Shown: positions 10,201-17,699 of the stretch, one piece after another | Position numbering within the stretch: the stretch's first letter is position 1 | How the letters are laid out: each line of letters starts with the position of its first letter | Source of the DNA: Paenibacillus silagei | GTDB lineage: Bacteria; Bacillota; Bacilli; Paenibacillales; Paenibacillaceae | Assembly (NCBI RefSeq): GCF_017874735.1 | Contig: NZ_JAGGLV010000010.1 | Location: forward strand, 1 to 64,000 | Reading direction: 5' to 3' | DNA length: 64,000 bases | Notes under the pieces: generated by a model | Told to the model about the DNA's origin: nothing | What the model saw: only the letters and a program-made list of their open reading frames with translations | The model's database searches: none | Program-made: the position numbers and the translations under genes

Positions 10201-12080
10201 AGAATGATTTCTTCGGTTCACTCAAGCTGACCAAGATGGATGTGAATGATTCCTCCAAGAAGCTGGAAGACGCAGTATTCGAACTGTTCGACTCCAAGAA
10301 CGCACTGGTGGGAACGAAAACAACCGATGCCAATGGTGAGCTGAAATTCACTAAGCTTAAGGGCGGGGAGTATACCCTGAAGGAGAAAACCGCTCCTGCC
10401 GGTTATATCCTGGATACCAAAGTCATTAATGTTACCATTGATCCATCACAAGAGAAAACTGTTACAGTGACTAACGCAATGATTCCTGCCGAAGTCTTCG
10501 GCTCGCTCAAGGTGACTAAGGTTGCTGAGCAGGATACCAGCAAGAAGCTGGAAGGCGCAGAGTTCGGATTGTATGATTCCACTAAGAAGCTAGTAGCAAG
10601 TGGCAAAACAGACGCTAACGGTGTATTGGAATTCAAATTGCTTAAGCTCGGAACTTACACGCTGAAGGAGCTTACTGCCCCTGCCGGTTATGTGCTGGAT
10701 GCAACAGAGCAAAGCGTGACCATTGATTCCGGCGTACAGAAGGTGCTGTCGCCTATCACGAACAAACTGATTCCTGCCGAAGTCTTTGGCTCACTCAAAG
10801 TGACTAAGGTGGCTGAGGAGGATGCCAGCAAGAAGCTGGAAGGTGCAGAGTTCGGACTGTATGATTCCGCTAAGAAATTAGTGGCAAGTGGTAAAACAGA
10901 CGTTAACGGCGTATTGGAATTCAAATCGCTGAAGCTCGGAACCTATACACTGAAGGAGCTTTCTGCCCCTGCCGGTTATGTTCTGAATGCAACAGAGCAA
11001 ACTGTAACGATTGATTCCGGCGTACAGAAGGTACTCGCGCCAATTACGAACAAACTGATTCCGGTTGAAATCCTCGGCTCGCTCAAAGTTACGAAGGTTG
11101 CTGGGGAGGATACGAACAAAAAGCTTGCAGGAGCAGAGTTCGGATTGTATGATTCCGCCAAAAAATTGGTGGTAAGCGGAAAAACAGATTCAAATGGTGA
11201 ACTGGTATTCACATCCCTGAAGCTGGGGAATTATATTCTGAAGGAAATTACAGCTCCGGAAGGTTATGTTCTGAGCGCAACAGAGCATCCTGTAACGATT
11301 GATTCCGGCGTGCAAAAGGTGCTCTTGCCAATTACTAACCAAAAGGTAACCACACCGCCGACAGAACAACCAGCAACACCGACACCAACACCGACACCAA
11401 CGCCGGTGACACCAACAGCAACACCGACACCGACGCCAGTTACAGTACCAACATCAACACCAGTAACAACATCACCGCCGGTGTACTACACACCGACACC
11501 TGGACCATCAAGCATTCCTGGAGTTATCGGTACACCAACGCCGACACCGTCGGTAACGCCAGCACCAACGGGGACTCCGGCTGCTTCAAGTACGCCAGGA
11601 GTAACGGCAACACCACAGGTGACGCCAGCAGCAACACCGGCCCAGCCTGGAACGGTTAGCACTCCAACGCCGCAAGCCACACAGGTCACTACGATTGAGG
11701 AAGTGCCTATCGACGGCGAGATCCCGCTGGGAGGTATTCCTAGCATCGGCGAAGAGCCGGCGCATGGTACGGTAACTATTACACCGGATGGCAAATGGAC
11801 GTATACTCCTGATCCAGGCTACACCGGCAAGGATAAATTCACGATTGTCGTAACAGATGAAGACGGCAATGAGGAAGAGATTACAATTGAAGTTGGAGTC
11901 GATGAAGTGCCTAAGGGCACGGTTACAGAACCAACTGACAAAGGCAACAACAGCGGACTTCCCGGCAAGCTTCCGCAGACCGGAGAAGAAAGTCCTCTCC
12001 CGCTGTATCTGACTGGCGGCGGATTGATTATTCTGGGAGCTGTACTGGCCAGAAGATTTAATGCCCGCAAGAAAATGTAG
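7212..12080 (+). CDS. LPQTG cell-wall-anchored adhesin with collagen-binding-type and SpaA/Cna_B-type repeats
   Basis: A 1622-residue surface protein. The signal peptide is about residues 1-34 (basic MKKK, then a hydrophobic stretch ending near VKADG). An N-terminal domain (about 35-150) is followed by roughly five adhesive domains of the collagen-binding type (about 155-900), each beginning with a pattern like KTVKWTIEVN and an L-V-DT strand. Five SpaA/Cna_B-like modules (910-1378) each carry a VTK lysine, a YTLKE-type glutamate and a terminal TN asparagine, the residues used for self-formed isopeptide bonds in this family. A Thr/Pro-rich stalk (about 1380-1493), an Ig-like PDGKWTYTPDPGYTG domain, LPQTG (1587-1591), a membrane span and a basic tail follow. 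The ATG at 7212 opens the signal peptide, though its ribosome binding site is only a loose GAGAGAGG. No sortase gene is in the window. The ligand is unknown. Confidence 0.93.
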   Translation: MKKKTIGAWLVVVMLITQFANGFGFMTKVKADGTDNIITSVTMAVYENGTQVTDSVYKLDSEVKVGLTFKLPVTDPETGAHGYKGGDTFVYQLPSQLAIDKNYSGKLFYDGVESGSIGDYTVGTDNKVVLTFNSEIEGLFDVGGTFNVTSKLSSTKVTGTTTQELLFPIAGNLNNTIVIKVHPKGGTSITKDGIPQPQKYNPSSILWTVDVNTVQDEVYKAVVTDSLLAGLELDPSSIKVYKLAVDVQGNASQGAQIGLDQYDASGSTASSLNVKFNNTIKDAYRVTFSTKITNTSAKNFTNTATLTGEGIDKSSSKTVDIVRGAPLKKIATGNFDPVTETIPWEIQFNYNVQTITSANAVLLDYFNDSQVLVEDSVVVYKIKLDQNGNASEDGTLTKGTDYTITTATSTPEGKTGFELKFNNDINSAYKIVYKTKVKDRVYGNTETIRNDVTYNGETKGDQRDIFQQIVKKNFADVDYLNKTVKWTIEVNKDGRVMNDLVLKDTFDNGGLKLSEPINITLTPAMNSADYTITPNGSNYAKGDGFTITFSKPINKPFTVTYTTSFDYYKLQSGATSFKNTAQLDWKDANGKDQSIKGDATFDPRSEVKNNGNKTGSYDVKTKQLTWTVRANYNKRELAAGATLVDTIPAGQKATSVTAVVYKFDYAADGIPVKGALIDASKYDLTVTDKQLTVKFKEQVDYAFQVVFSTEFIDGDVNKGTVKNTATLYDKDNEPVSKPLEATVTIPKGGEYVAKGFTQDNNDQTLLNWKVVINANQSVVKNVKLVDDPSSNQVLLPDSFHLYVTTVNQSGVAVDPTSGNELKKDVDYTLTFKTGTDGKESFELVFLNPNPISKPYILTYQTVVTEAGNNVQLKNAISFSGDGVEQITKPVTSEKTINIVDTSGTGSGVKGSLVVTKTNQAGDEKLKGAEFALSRVIGTELKETQKQTSAEDGTLTFTNLKAGKYVLKETKAPAGYSLDSSEIKVTINSSTAVKLTVKNDFFGSLKLTKMDVNDSSKKLEDAVFELFDSKNALVGTKTTDANGELKFTKLKGGEYTLKEKTAPAGYILDTKVINVTIDPSQEKTVTVTNAMIPAEVFGSLKVTKVAEQDTSKKLEGAEFGLYDSTKKLVASGKTDANGVLEFKLLKLGTYTLKELTAPAGYVLDATEQSVTIDSGVQKVLSPITNKLIPAEVFGSLKVTKVAEEDASKKLEGAEFGLYDSAKKLVASGKTDVNGVLEFKSLKLGTYTLKELSAPAGYVLNATEQTVTIDSGVQKVLAPITNKLIPVEILGSLKVTKVAGEDTNKKLAGAEFGLYDSAKKLVVSGKTDSNGELVFTSLKLGNYILKEITAPEGYVLSATEHPVTIDSGVQKVLLPITNQKVTTPPTEQPATPTPTPTPTPVTPTATPTPTPVTVPTSTPVTTSPPVYYTPTPGPSSIPGVIGTPTPTPSVTPAPTGTPAASSTPGVTATPQVTPAATPAQPGTVSTPTPQATQVTTIEEVPIDGEIPLGGIPSIGEEPAHGTVTITPDGKWTYTPDPGYTGKDKFTIVVTDEDGNEEEITIEVGVDEVPKGTVTEPTDKGNNSGLPGKLPQTGEESPLPLYLTGGGLIILGAVLARRFNARKKM
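9939..11348 (+). repeat. five tandem SpaA/Cna_B-coding modules in the adhesin gene
   Basis: Module starts (GSL codons) are at 9939, 10215, 10500, 10788 and 11076, giving periods of 276, 285, 288 and 288 bases. Modules 3 and 4 are nearly identical at the protein level, pointing to recent duplication; modules 1 and 2 are more diverged. Confidence 0.9.
11350..11690 (+). repeat. Thr/Pro low-complexity stalk coding region
   Basis: Short repeats of ACACCGACA/ACGCCG-type codons encode a TPTPTP-rich stalk that should hold the adhesive domains away from the wall. Length variation by slippage is likely. Confidence 0.85.
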
Positions 12081-12128
12081 GAGAATGCACCTTAGCAGGT
12101 ATTAACCAGCTAATATGGCAGCATACAC

Positions 12129-12160
12129 AAAGACACCCGCAGCCTGCTGCGGGTGTCTTT
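12129..12160. terminator. terminator between adhesin and response regulator
   Basis: AGACACCCGCAG (12131-12142) pairs with CTGCGGGTGTCT (12147-12158), flanked by AAA and TTT. It lies between convergent genes and may serve both. Confidence 0.75.
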
Positions 12161-12236
12161 GCTCTTATAAATATAAAGTCGCTGAAATCATACCGTCCCC
12201 TGAAAGGTCAGCATTGCCGTTTCTATTTACGGAGAA

Positions 12237-13385
12237 TCACATGCTTCTGAGGTTAAGATGCTTCCATTCCTCATACCAGCGCTTAATACTCGCGGGCGGC
12301 TTCACGCCGAGCTCCCGCTTCAGTAAATCCGTCAGAATATGATATTGTTCCTCTACCGCTGAACGCTCTCCAATGCTGTCGTAGACCTTCATCAGCCCAA
12401 GATGCCCCTGTTCAAAATAAGGCTGGAGCTGCACCACTCTCTGGTACACGGTCACCGCTTCCGGTATCCGGCCGCTGCCGACATAGAATTCGGCGATATT
12501 CATTGCGTGATGCAGCCAGATGGTCCGCAGACGCTGCCGTTCCCCTTCCGCCCAGAGGTAATCGTAATCGTTCAGATAATCGCCGGAATAGAATTCGAAC
12601 AACCGCTGATGTTCCTCATAGTTGTCTTTATTGATGGCATCCAGGGTAAGAATGCCCTTCTCCCATTCGTAGCTGTCTATCAGCAGGCTGCCGGTCTCCA
12701 GGGTGTAGCCTTCTCCTCCGCTGGCATTGCTGATCTGCAGATCGATCTCCGCCTGCTTCAGGCATTGCCGAACCTGATAAATCGTTGTATAAAGATGAGT
12801 GGAGGCCTTCTTGAGATTAAAATCGGGCCACAGCAGATCGGTTAGGGTATCTTTGCTTACGAACCGGTTGCGGTTATGAAATAAATAAGCGAATAATTCC
12901 TGTGCCTTGGAGGTGCGCCAGCGGATATTGGGCAGCGGCTGGCCGCCCCGTTCGAATCTTAAGGACTGGAAGCTGCGGATCATTACCGTTTGTGCAGGCT
13001 TGCGCGAATCCTCCTGTGCCTGGCTGAGACGCTCCTCCAGCCGCTCGATGGTCTTCAGCAGACGGCCCCGCTGTACAGGCTTAAGAACATAATCAAGCGC
13101 ATAAAGCTCGAACGCCTCGATGGCGTAGCTGTTATGTGCAGTTACAAATACGATGCTTGCCTGCGGGCACAGCCTTTGCATGGCCTCCGCAGCCTGGACG
13201 CCATTCATTTCAGGCATATCAATGTCGAGGAAAATCACATCAGGGCGTAGCAGCGGCACTGCTTTGACCGCCTCGGAAGGATCAGTATAAGCAGCGATTA
13301 TATTTATAGTTGTCAGTTCCTCCAGCATCATTTTCAGCTTCATAAGAGCAAGCCGTTCATCATCTACCAGCAAGGCCTGAATCAT
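12237..13385 (-). CDS. response regulator with C-terminal BTAD (SARP-like) domain
   Basis: A 382-residue regulator. The CheY-like receiver has the acidic pair D8/D9, the phospho-acceptor D54 in FLDIDMP and the lysine in YVLKP near residue 103. A winged-helix DNA-binding domain covers about 150-235 (SKAQELFAYLFHNRNRFVS, LLWPDF). A bacterial transcriptional activator domain made of TPR-like helices follows (about 240-378). No histidine kinase is adjacent, so it is an orphan; partners and targets are unknown. It faces the adhesin gene tail-to-tail. Control of the adhesin is possible but is only a neighbourhood argument. Confidence 0.88.
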   Translation of the reverse strand: MIQALLVDDERLALMKLKMMLEELTTINIIAAYTDPSEAVKAVPLLRPDVIFLDIDMPEMNGVQAAEAMQRLCPQASIVFVTAHNSYAIEAFELYALDYVLKPVQRGRLLKTIERLEERLSQAQEDSRKPAQTVMIRSFQSLRFERGGQPLPNIRWRTSKAQELFAYLFHNRNRFVSKDTLTDLLWPDFNLKKASTHLYTTIYQVRQCLKQAEIDLQISNASGGEGYTLETGSLLIDSYEWEKGILTLDAINKDNYEEHQRLFEFYSGDYLNDYDYLWAEGERQRLRTIWLHHAMNIAEFYVGSGRIPEAVTVYQRVVQLQPYFEQGHLGLMKVYDSIGERSAVEEQYHILTDLLKRELGVKPPASIKRWYEEWKHLNLRSM

Positions 13386-13525
13386 GTCTATCCCACCACT
13401 TCATTAAGGAATGTTGTCTTGTCATAGGCTGTTTAAGGATAATTCGACAAGGATGCGGGTTATCCTCCCTCTGAGCTTGCACTTGAGGCTGATTTTGAAT
13501 AGAAATGCTGCTATTCTAAAATAAT

Positions 13526-13620
13526 CAAGTGGAAACGGCTTTGCCGTCCTTTGAGGGGACGGTACCGTTTCAGCGAGAAAGATAAGGATAATTATAGCGC
13601 GAAGCATATAAATTCTTATC
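13526..13620 (-). repeat. 95-bp dispersed element, copy 1
   Basis: The reverse complement of this segment matches 19652-19746 with only about five differences, all but one in the hairpin loop. It contains a strong hairpin (GAAACGG...CCGTCC with GGACGG...CCGTTTC) followed by an AT-rich arm. It lies between the response regulator and the sigma gene, in an otherwise featureless ~300-base gap. Confidence 0.85.
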
Positions 13621-13694
13621 TTTTTAAAAAACTATGCAGGGGAACCTTAAAGTCAGACGTCTAACGTTATGTAGCTGAAGGAGGGAAGAAAGAC

Positions 13695-14237
13695 TTGGAA
13701 GAGACGGAGTGGATCAGTGCTGTGCTAAGCGGGGAGCATCAGGCCTTCGGGAATCTGGTGACCCGTTATCAAGGCATGGTATATAGCGTATGCATCAAAA
13801 TTACAGGAGAAGCCGAGTCTGCCAAGGATATGGCTCAGGAAGTCTTCATCAAAGCCTATAAAGCCCTTCCCACCTTCAGAGGACAATCTTCCTTCTCCAC
13901 CTGGCTGTACCGGATTGCTTACCGCACCTGTCTGGACTGGAAACGGGCCAATGACCGGGAATGGCGGCACCGGAGTGCAGCAGATTACACTGAGAATGAC
14001 TGGGTGACTTCACAGACACCTGAACAGGCAGTGCTTCGCAAGGAGGCTTCCCGGGAGCTGGGTGAGAACCTGAATAGTCTGGCGGAACCGTACCGGTCGG
14101 TTGTGCAGCTGTACTATTTTCAGCGCCACTCCTATCAGGAGATCGCGGAGCAAAAAGGAATTTCGGTTAAAACGGTTGAATCGCAGCTCTATCGGGCCAG
14201 ACAGATGATGCGCAAAAGCGGGGAGGAATGGCGATGA
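13695..14237 (+). CDS. ECF-type RNA polymerase sigma factor
   Basis: A 180-residue sigma-70 family protein with only regions 2 and 4. Region 2 includes AKDMAQEVFIKAYKALPTFRG and FSTWLYRIAYRTCLDWKR (about residues 43-80); region 4 includes PYRSVVQLYYFQRHSYQEIA and GISVKTVESQLYRARQMMRK (about 128-173). The TTG start at 13695 has AAGGAGGGAAG upstream. The last bases overlap the anti-sigma gene by ATGA. Such pairs usually answer cell-envelope stress and drive their own operon; the downstream membrane proteins fit that, but the signal is not readable. Confidence 0.93.
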   Translation: MEETEWISAVLSGEHQAFGNLVTRYQGMVYSVCIKITGEAESAKDMAQEVFIKAYKALPTFRGQSSFSTWLYRIAYRTCLDWKRANDREWRHRSAADYTENDWVTSQTPEQAVLRKEASRELGENLNSLAEPYRSVVQLYYFQRHSYQEIAEQKGISVKTVESQLYRARQMMRKSGEEWR

Positions 14238-14704
14238 ATTGTTCAACAGTAAAAGAGTGGATGCCGCATTATATAGATGGACAGTTGTCACCTGAGGCCC
14301 AGCAGGCGATCTATCTGCATATCCAGACCTGTCCCGGCTGCGCGGAATGGCTGGAGGAGGCGCGGGAGCTTGCGGCGATGTGGAGCGAGATGGAAGCCGG
14401 GCTGGATGTTAACGGGCAGGAGCCCGTGTTGCCGCATGACTTCCCTGATTTGACCGGGGATGTTATGGCAAGGATCGGCCAGCTGGAGAACGGACGCAGA
14501 GAACGGATCGTGAAATCAACCATGTCCAGACGGCGTACGACCCGGGGAACCTCCTGGATGCATTACGGCGTGGCGGTCGGTCTGACGTTTCTCCTGCTGC
14601 AGCTTGGCGTATTTGAGAATTTGGCCTATGGCATCACTGAAATCAACGGGCACATGTCCACATCGGTCAGCTCCTGGTTCGGCCCGCAAGGTAACAATAA
14701 ATAA
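14234..14704 (+). CDS. anti-sigma factor with zinc-binding N-terminal domain
   Basis: A 156-residue protein. The N-terminal half carries the zinc anti-sigma signature H-x3-C-x2-C (HIQTCPGC), which binds ECF sigma factors. A single membrane span (about residues 112-130, VAVGLTFLLLQLGVF) places the sensing end outside. The ATG at 14234 overlaps the sigma stop (ATGA) with GGGAGG seven bases before it; an ATG two codons earlier is less well spaced. It is expected to hold the upstream sigma factor inactive. Confidence 0.9.
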   Translation: MNCSTVKEWMPHYIDGQLSPEAQQAIYLHIQTCPGCAEWLEEARELAAMWSEMEAGLDVNGQEPVLPHDFPDLTGDVMARIGQLENGRRERIVKSTMSRRRTTRGTSWMHYGVAVGLTFLLLQLGVFENLAYGITEINGHMSTSVSSWFGPQGNNK

Positions 14705-14765
14705 ATCCATAGCGGCTTCGCCGGTTATCTAATTTATTTCAACAAAACTTTTGGGAGGGTAACAT

Positions 14766-15263
14766 ATGATTAAGAAAAGACGCTGGCTCACGTTTCTCCT
14801 GGCTATGGTTCCGGGACTGGGCCACATGTATCTGGGCTTTAAAAAAATGGGTCTGGAGTATATGATTGGAGCATCGCTCTGTATTATATTCATTCCGTCC
14901 ATGCCCGCCGTGTTTCCGTTCGCGCTTGCGGCGCTCTGGTTCTATCAATTATTCGATGCGCTGCAAAAGGCGGCTTGGATGAAGGTGTCAGCTGCCGAGC
15001 ATGAGCGGATGATGTTTCATCCGGATAGCTTTGGAGCACCCTGGTCGATGGGAATGTCTGCGCCCCCGATGTATCCGCATGATGATGTGAATCCGGTGTG
15101 GGTGGGTATAGGGTGTGTGATCGCGGGCATCCTGCTGCTGCTCATCACCGCATTTCCTGCACTGTGGGAGCTCCTGAACGATATGAACATCGGAGCGATT
15201 CTGCTGTCGCTTGCCTTGATCGGGTATGGATTCAGAATGCTGAAGAATAATTCAAAAGTATAG
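14766..15263 (+). CDS. TM2-like multi-pass membrane protein
   Basis: A 165-residue membrane protein of unknown role. The N-terminus has VPGLGHMYLGFKKMG, similar to the Gly-rich TM2 motif, then a hydrophobic segment. A soluble, Met/Pro-rich loop (about 75-112) separates these from a pair of C-terminal spans. The start has TTGGGAGGGTAAC upstream. It is part of the ECF sigma operon and precedes the DUF4097-like gene by 19 bases, so a role in envelope homeostasis is inferred. Confidence 0.8.
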   Translation: MIKKRRWLTFLLAMVPGLGHMYLGFKKMGLEYMIGASLCIIFIPSMPAVFPFALAALWFYQLFDALQKAAWMKVSAAEHERMMFHPDSFGAPWSMGMSAPPMYPHDDVNPVWVGIGCVIAGILLLLITAFPALWELLNDMNIGAILLSLALIGYGFRMLKNNSKV

Positions 15264-15282
15264 TGAAATGGGGAATTAAACG

Positions 15283-16374
15283 ATGGGGAGATGGAAAATC
15301 GGCAGCTTTACCGCCGCAATAGGGTGCATAATAGTAGGCGTTATTGTAGTCATGGCTCAATATGGTGTAATCACGTACGATGTGCTGGGTTATATCTGGC
15401 CGGCCCTGCTTATCCTGTTCGGCCTGGAGATGCTGCTTAGGCTCTTCATTAAATCAGATGTCAAAAGCCGCGTAAGCGGCTGGGCCATTCTGCTGATCAT
15501 TGTGCTTATCGCGGCAAGCGGGGCACAGACGGTGCTGGCCGGAGGCTCGCTGAGCAGTATCTTCGGCAATACCAAGCTGGTGCCGGTGAACGGGAAGGTA
15601 GAAGTGAAGCAGGAGATTAAGAATGTGCGGATTGATCTGCCTCAAGGCAAGGTTAAGCTCCAGGGTGTGGATGGGAGCACGCTGACGTATGAAGGAAAGC
15701 TGGAGCTGCCGGGCAATACAGACAATGAAGCAGCAAGTGCTCTGGAGCGTAAATGGAAAGTGACGACCGAGGGCGACACGCTTGTGATGGAGCTGGAAGG
15801 AGATTCAGGCTGGCTCTCCAATATCCAGATCGGCTTTAATAACAATGCGCCATATCTGAATGTCGGCATTCCGCAGAATCTGGCCGCTCAGGTAGAGACC
15901 AGTGACGGTTCCATCGAAGCCGGGGGGCTGGCCGCAGGCATTAATGTGGATACGAGCAACGGAACGATGGATATCCATGATGTCTCCGGAGGGGTGAAGG
16001 CTCATAGCAGCAACGGCACGCTGACGGTAAAGAATGTACAGGGCGGAGCAGACCTGGTTAGCTCGAACGGTGCGATTACGCTGGGGAATATTGACGGCGC
16101 TGTGTCGGCCAGAAGCAGCAACGGCAAGATTACAGTCAATTCGGCAATCACAGGTGCATGGGAACTGAAATCCAGCAACGGCAAGATTGTCTTGGGTCTT
16201 CCGGCGGTAACGGATGCCAAGATTACGGCAGATACCAGTAACGGATCACTTAAAGGCAACGTGGACTGGGGCGGCGACGATGAGGACCATGGAACGGCTG
16301 TACTTGGAAAAGGCACCCATGAGGTCACCTTGTCCACCAGCAATGGTTCTATAACAGTGGATACGGCGCAATAA
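15283..16374 (+). CDS. membrane-anchored DUF4097/LiaF-like beta-repeat protein
   Basis: A 363-residue protein. Three hydrophobic N-terminal spans (about residues 8-85) lead to a long extracellular region made of repeated short strands with recurring SSNG/TSNG turns (about 205-360), the pattern of the DUF4097 beta-solenoid. Related proteins sit with envelope-stress systems such as Lia and with ECF sigma factors. It is the last gene of the sigma operon and is followed by a strong terminator. The biochemical function is not known. Confidence 0.88.
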   Translation: MGRWKIGSFTAAIGCIIVGVIVVMAQYGVITYDVLGYIWPALLILFGLEMLLRLFIKSDVKSRVSGWAILLIIVLIAASGAQTVLAGGSLSSIFGNTKLVPVNGKVEVKQEIKNVRIDLPQGKVKLQGVDGSTLTYEGKLELPGNTDNEAASALERKWKVTTEGDTLVMELEGDSGWLSNIQIGFNNNAPYLNVGIPQNLAAQVETSDGSIEAGGLAAGINVDTSNGTMDIHDVSGGVKAHSSNGTLTVKNVQGGADLVSSNGAITLGNIDGAVSARSSNGKITVNSAITGAWELKSSNGKIVLGLPAVTDAKITADTSNGSLKGNVDWGGDDEDHGTAVLGKGTHEVTLSTSNGSITVDTAQ

Positions 16375-16389
16375 AAGACATAGAAGCAT

Positions 16390-16436
16390 AAAGAGCTGTT
16401 CACCGGATACGTTATGCCGGTGAACAGCTCTTTATT
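16390..16436. terminator. terminator of the ECF sigma operon
   Basis: AAAGAGCTGTTCACCGG (16390-16406) pairs with CCGGTGAACAGCTCTTT (16417-16433). It lies between convergent genes and can act both ways. Confidence 0.9.
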
Positions 16437-16491
16437 GTAAGAGAAGAAATGTTATCGGGAGGTTATGCAGGCTGCAGCCAGTTAGTTCTGA

Positions 16492-17472
16492 TTACCAGGC
16501 ATAAGCCTTCGGAGCCGCACCGCCGGGTCCGGGGAAAATCTCGTCCAGACGCTTCAGCACGGACTCGTCCAGAACGACCTCCAGGCTGCGCAGCGCGCTC
16601 TCGAACTGCTCAAGCGTACGCGGTCCGATGATTGGCGCTGTTACGGCAGGGTTGGCCAGCAGCCAGGCCAGTGCGATATTATCCTGCGGCTCGCCCAGCT
16701 CCAGACTCAGCTCCGCAAAGGCCTCAAGCTGCTTCTTGTGCTGCTCCACACGCTCCGCGTTGCCGCCGCTGCGGCTGCCCTCGATCTTCTTCAGCGCATT
16801 GCGTCCCAGCAGCCCTCCGTCAAGCGGACTCCACGGAATAATGCCGAGGCCCAGATGCTGCGCCGCAGGCAGAACCTCAAGCTCCGGCAGACGGCAGGTC
16901 AGGCTGTATTTATGCTGCTCGGATACCAGTCCAAGGAATCCGCGGGCCTTCGCTTCCTGCTGGGCAACGGCAATATCCCAGCCGGCGAAGTTGCTGGAGC
17001 CGGTGTAGCCGATCTTGCCTTGGCTGACCGCAAGCTCAAAGGCGCCCCACAGCTCGTCCCAGGACACGTTACGGTCGATATGGTGCATCTGGTAGAGTTC
17101 GATGTGATCGGTCTGCAGACGCTGCAGGGAGCCCTCCAGATGGCGGCGGATAATGTAGGAGGAGAGGCCGCCTTCATCATTGGGTCCATCCAGCTTGTCA
17201 CTCATCGCCCCGTAGACCTTGGTCGCCAGGACAACCTTCTCACGGCGTCCGCCGCCCTGCTTGAACCAGCGGCCGATAATAGTCTCGGTCAGACCCGAGT
17301 TCTCACCCCATCCATACACATTGGCGGTATCAAAAAACTGGACTCCCGCGTCCAGCGCCGCATCCATAATCCGGAAGGCTTCCTTCTCGTCGGTGATGGG
17401 ACCGAAGTTCATCGTTCCCAGACAGAGGCGGCTTACCTTCATACCAGACTTGCCAAGCTTCGCGTATTGCAT
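16492..17472 (-). CDS. aldo/keto reductase
   Basis: A 326-residue NAD(P)H-dependent oxidoreductase of the AKR superfamily. The catalytic tetrad is visible: D48 and Y53 (FFDTANVYG), K85 (VLATKVYG) and H130 (YQMHHID). The cofactor-binding end IIGPRTLEQFESAL is near residue 285. The physiological substrate cannot be inferred. GGAAGAGGAGTGATC precedes the start. It is transcribed alone and against its neighbours. Confidence 0.93.
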   Translation of the reverse strand: MQYAKLGKSGMKVSRLCLGTMNFGPITDEKEAFRIMDAALDAGVQFFDTANVYGWGENSGLTETIIGRWFKQGGGRREKVVLATKVYGAMSDKLDGPNDEGGLSSYIIRRHLEGSLQRLQTDHIELYQMHHIDRNVSWDELWGAFELAVSQGKIGYTGSSNFAGWDIAVAQQEAKARGFLGLVSEQHKYSLTCRLPELEVLPAAQHLGLGIIPWSPLDGGLLGRNALKKIEGSRSGGNAERVEQHKKQLEAFAELSLELGEPQDNIALAWLLANPAVTAPIIGPRTLEQFESALRSLEVVLDESVLKRLDEIFPGPGGAAPKAYAW

Positions 17473-17567
17473 CTTGAGATCACTCCTCTTCCATATGATT
17501 AGAGATCCGATAATTTCACCTACCCATTAATTGTAATCAATTGGCGGGACAAGGGCAAATTAGGGAT

Positions 17568-17596
17568 TTGTCTCACTTATAGGCTATATCTATGAA
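17568..17596 (+). promoter_or_regulatory. possible promoter of leuB
   Basis: TTGTCT (17568-17573), a 17-base spacer and TATGAA (17591-17596), leaving a leader of about 100 bases. No T-box is seen here, unlike in front of ilvB. Confidence 0.4.
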
Positions 17597-17699
17597 CGTG
17601 ATAGAATCTATATCTTTGTCCTTTGTCCTTCGTTATGATACAACAATATACAGAAGAACTATGTCTGCGACCAGCAGGACTACCTAAGGAGTGACAGGA

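Noticed and set aside
13641..13670. ECF-type promoter (GGAACCTT ... CGTTAT) before the sigma gene
   Set aside because: The -35-like motif is good, but the spacing to either CGT motif does not fit known ECF promoters, so autoregulation is not claimed.
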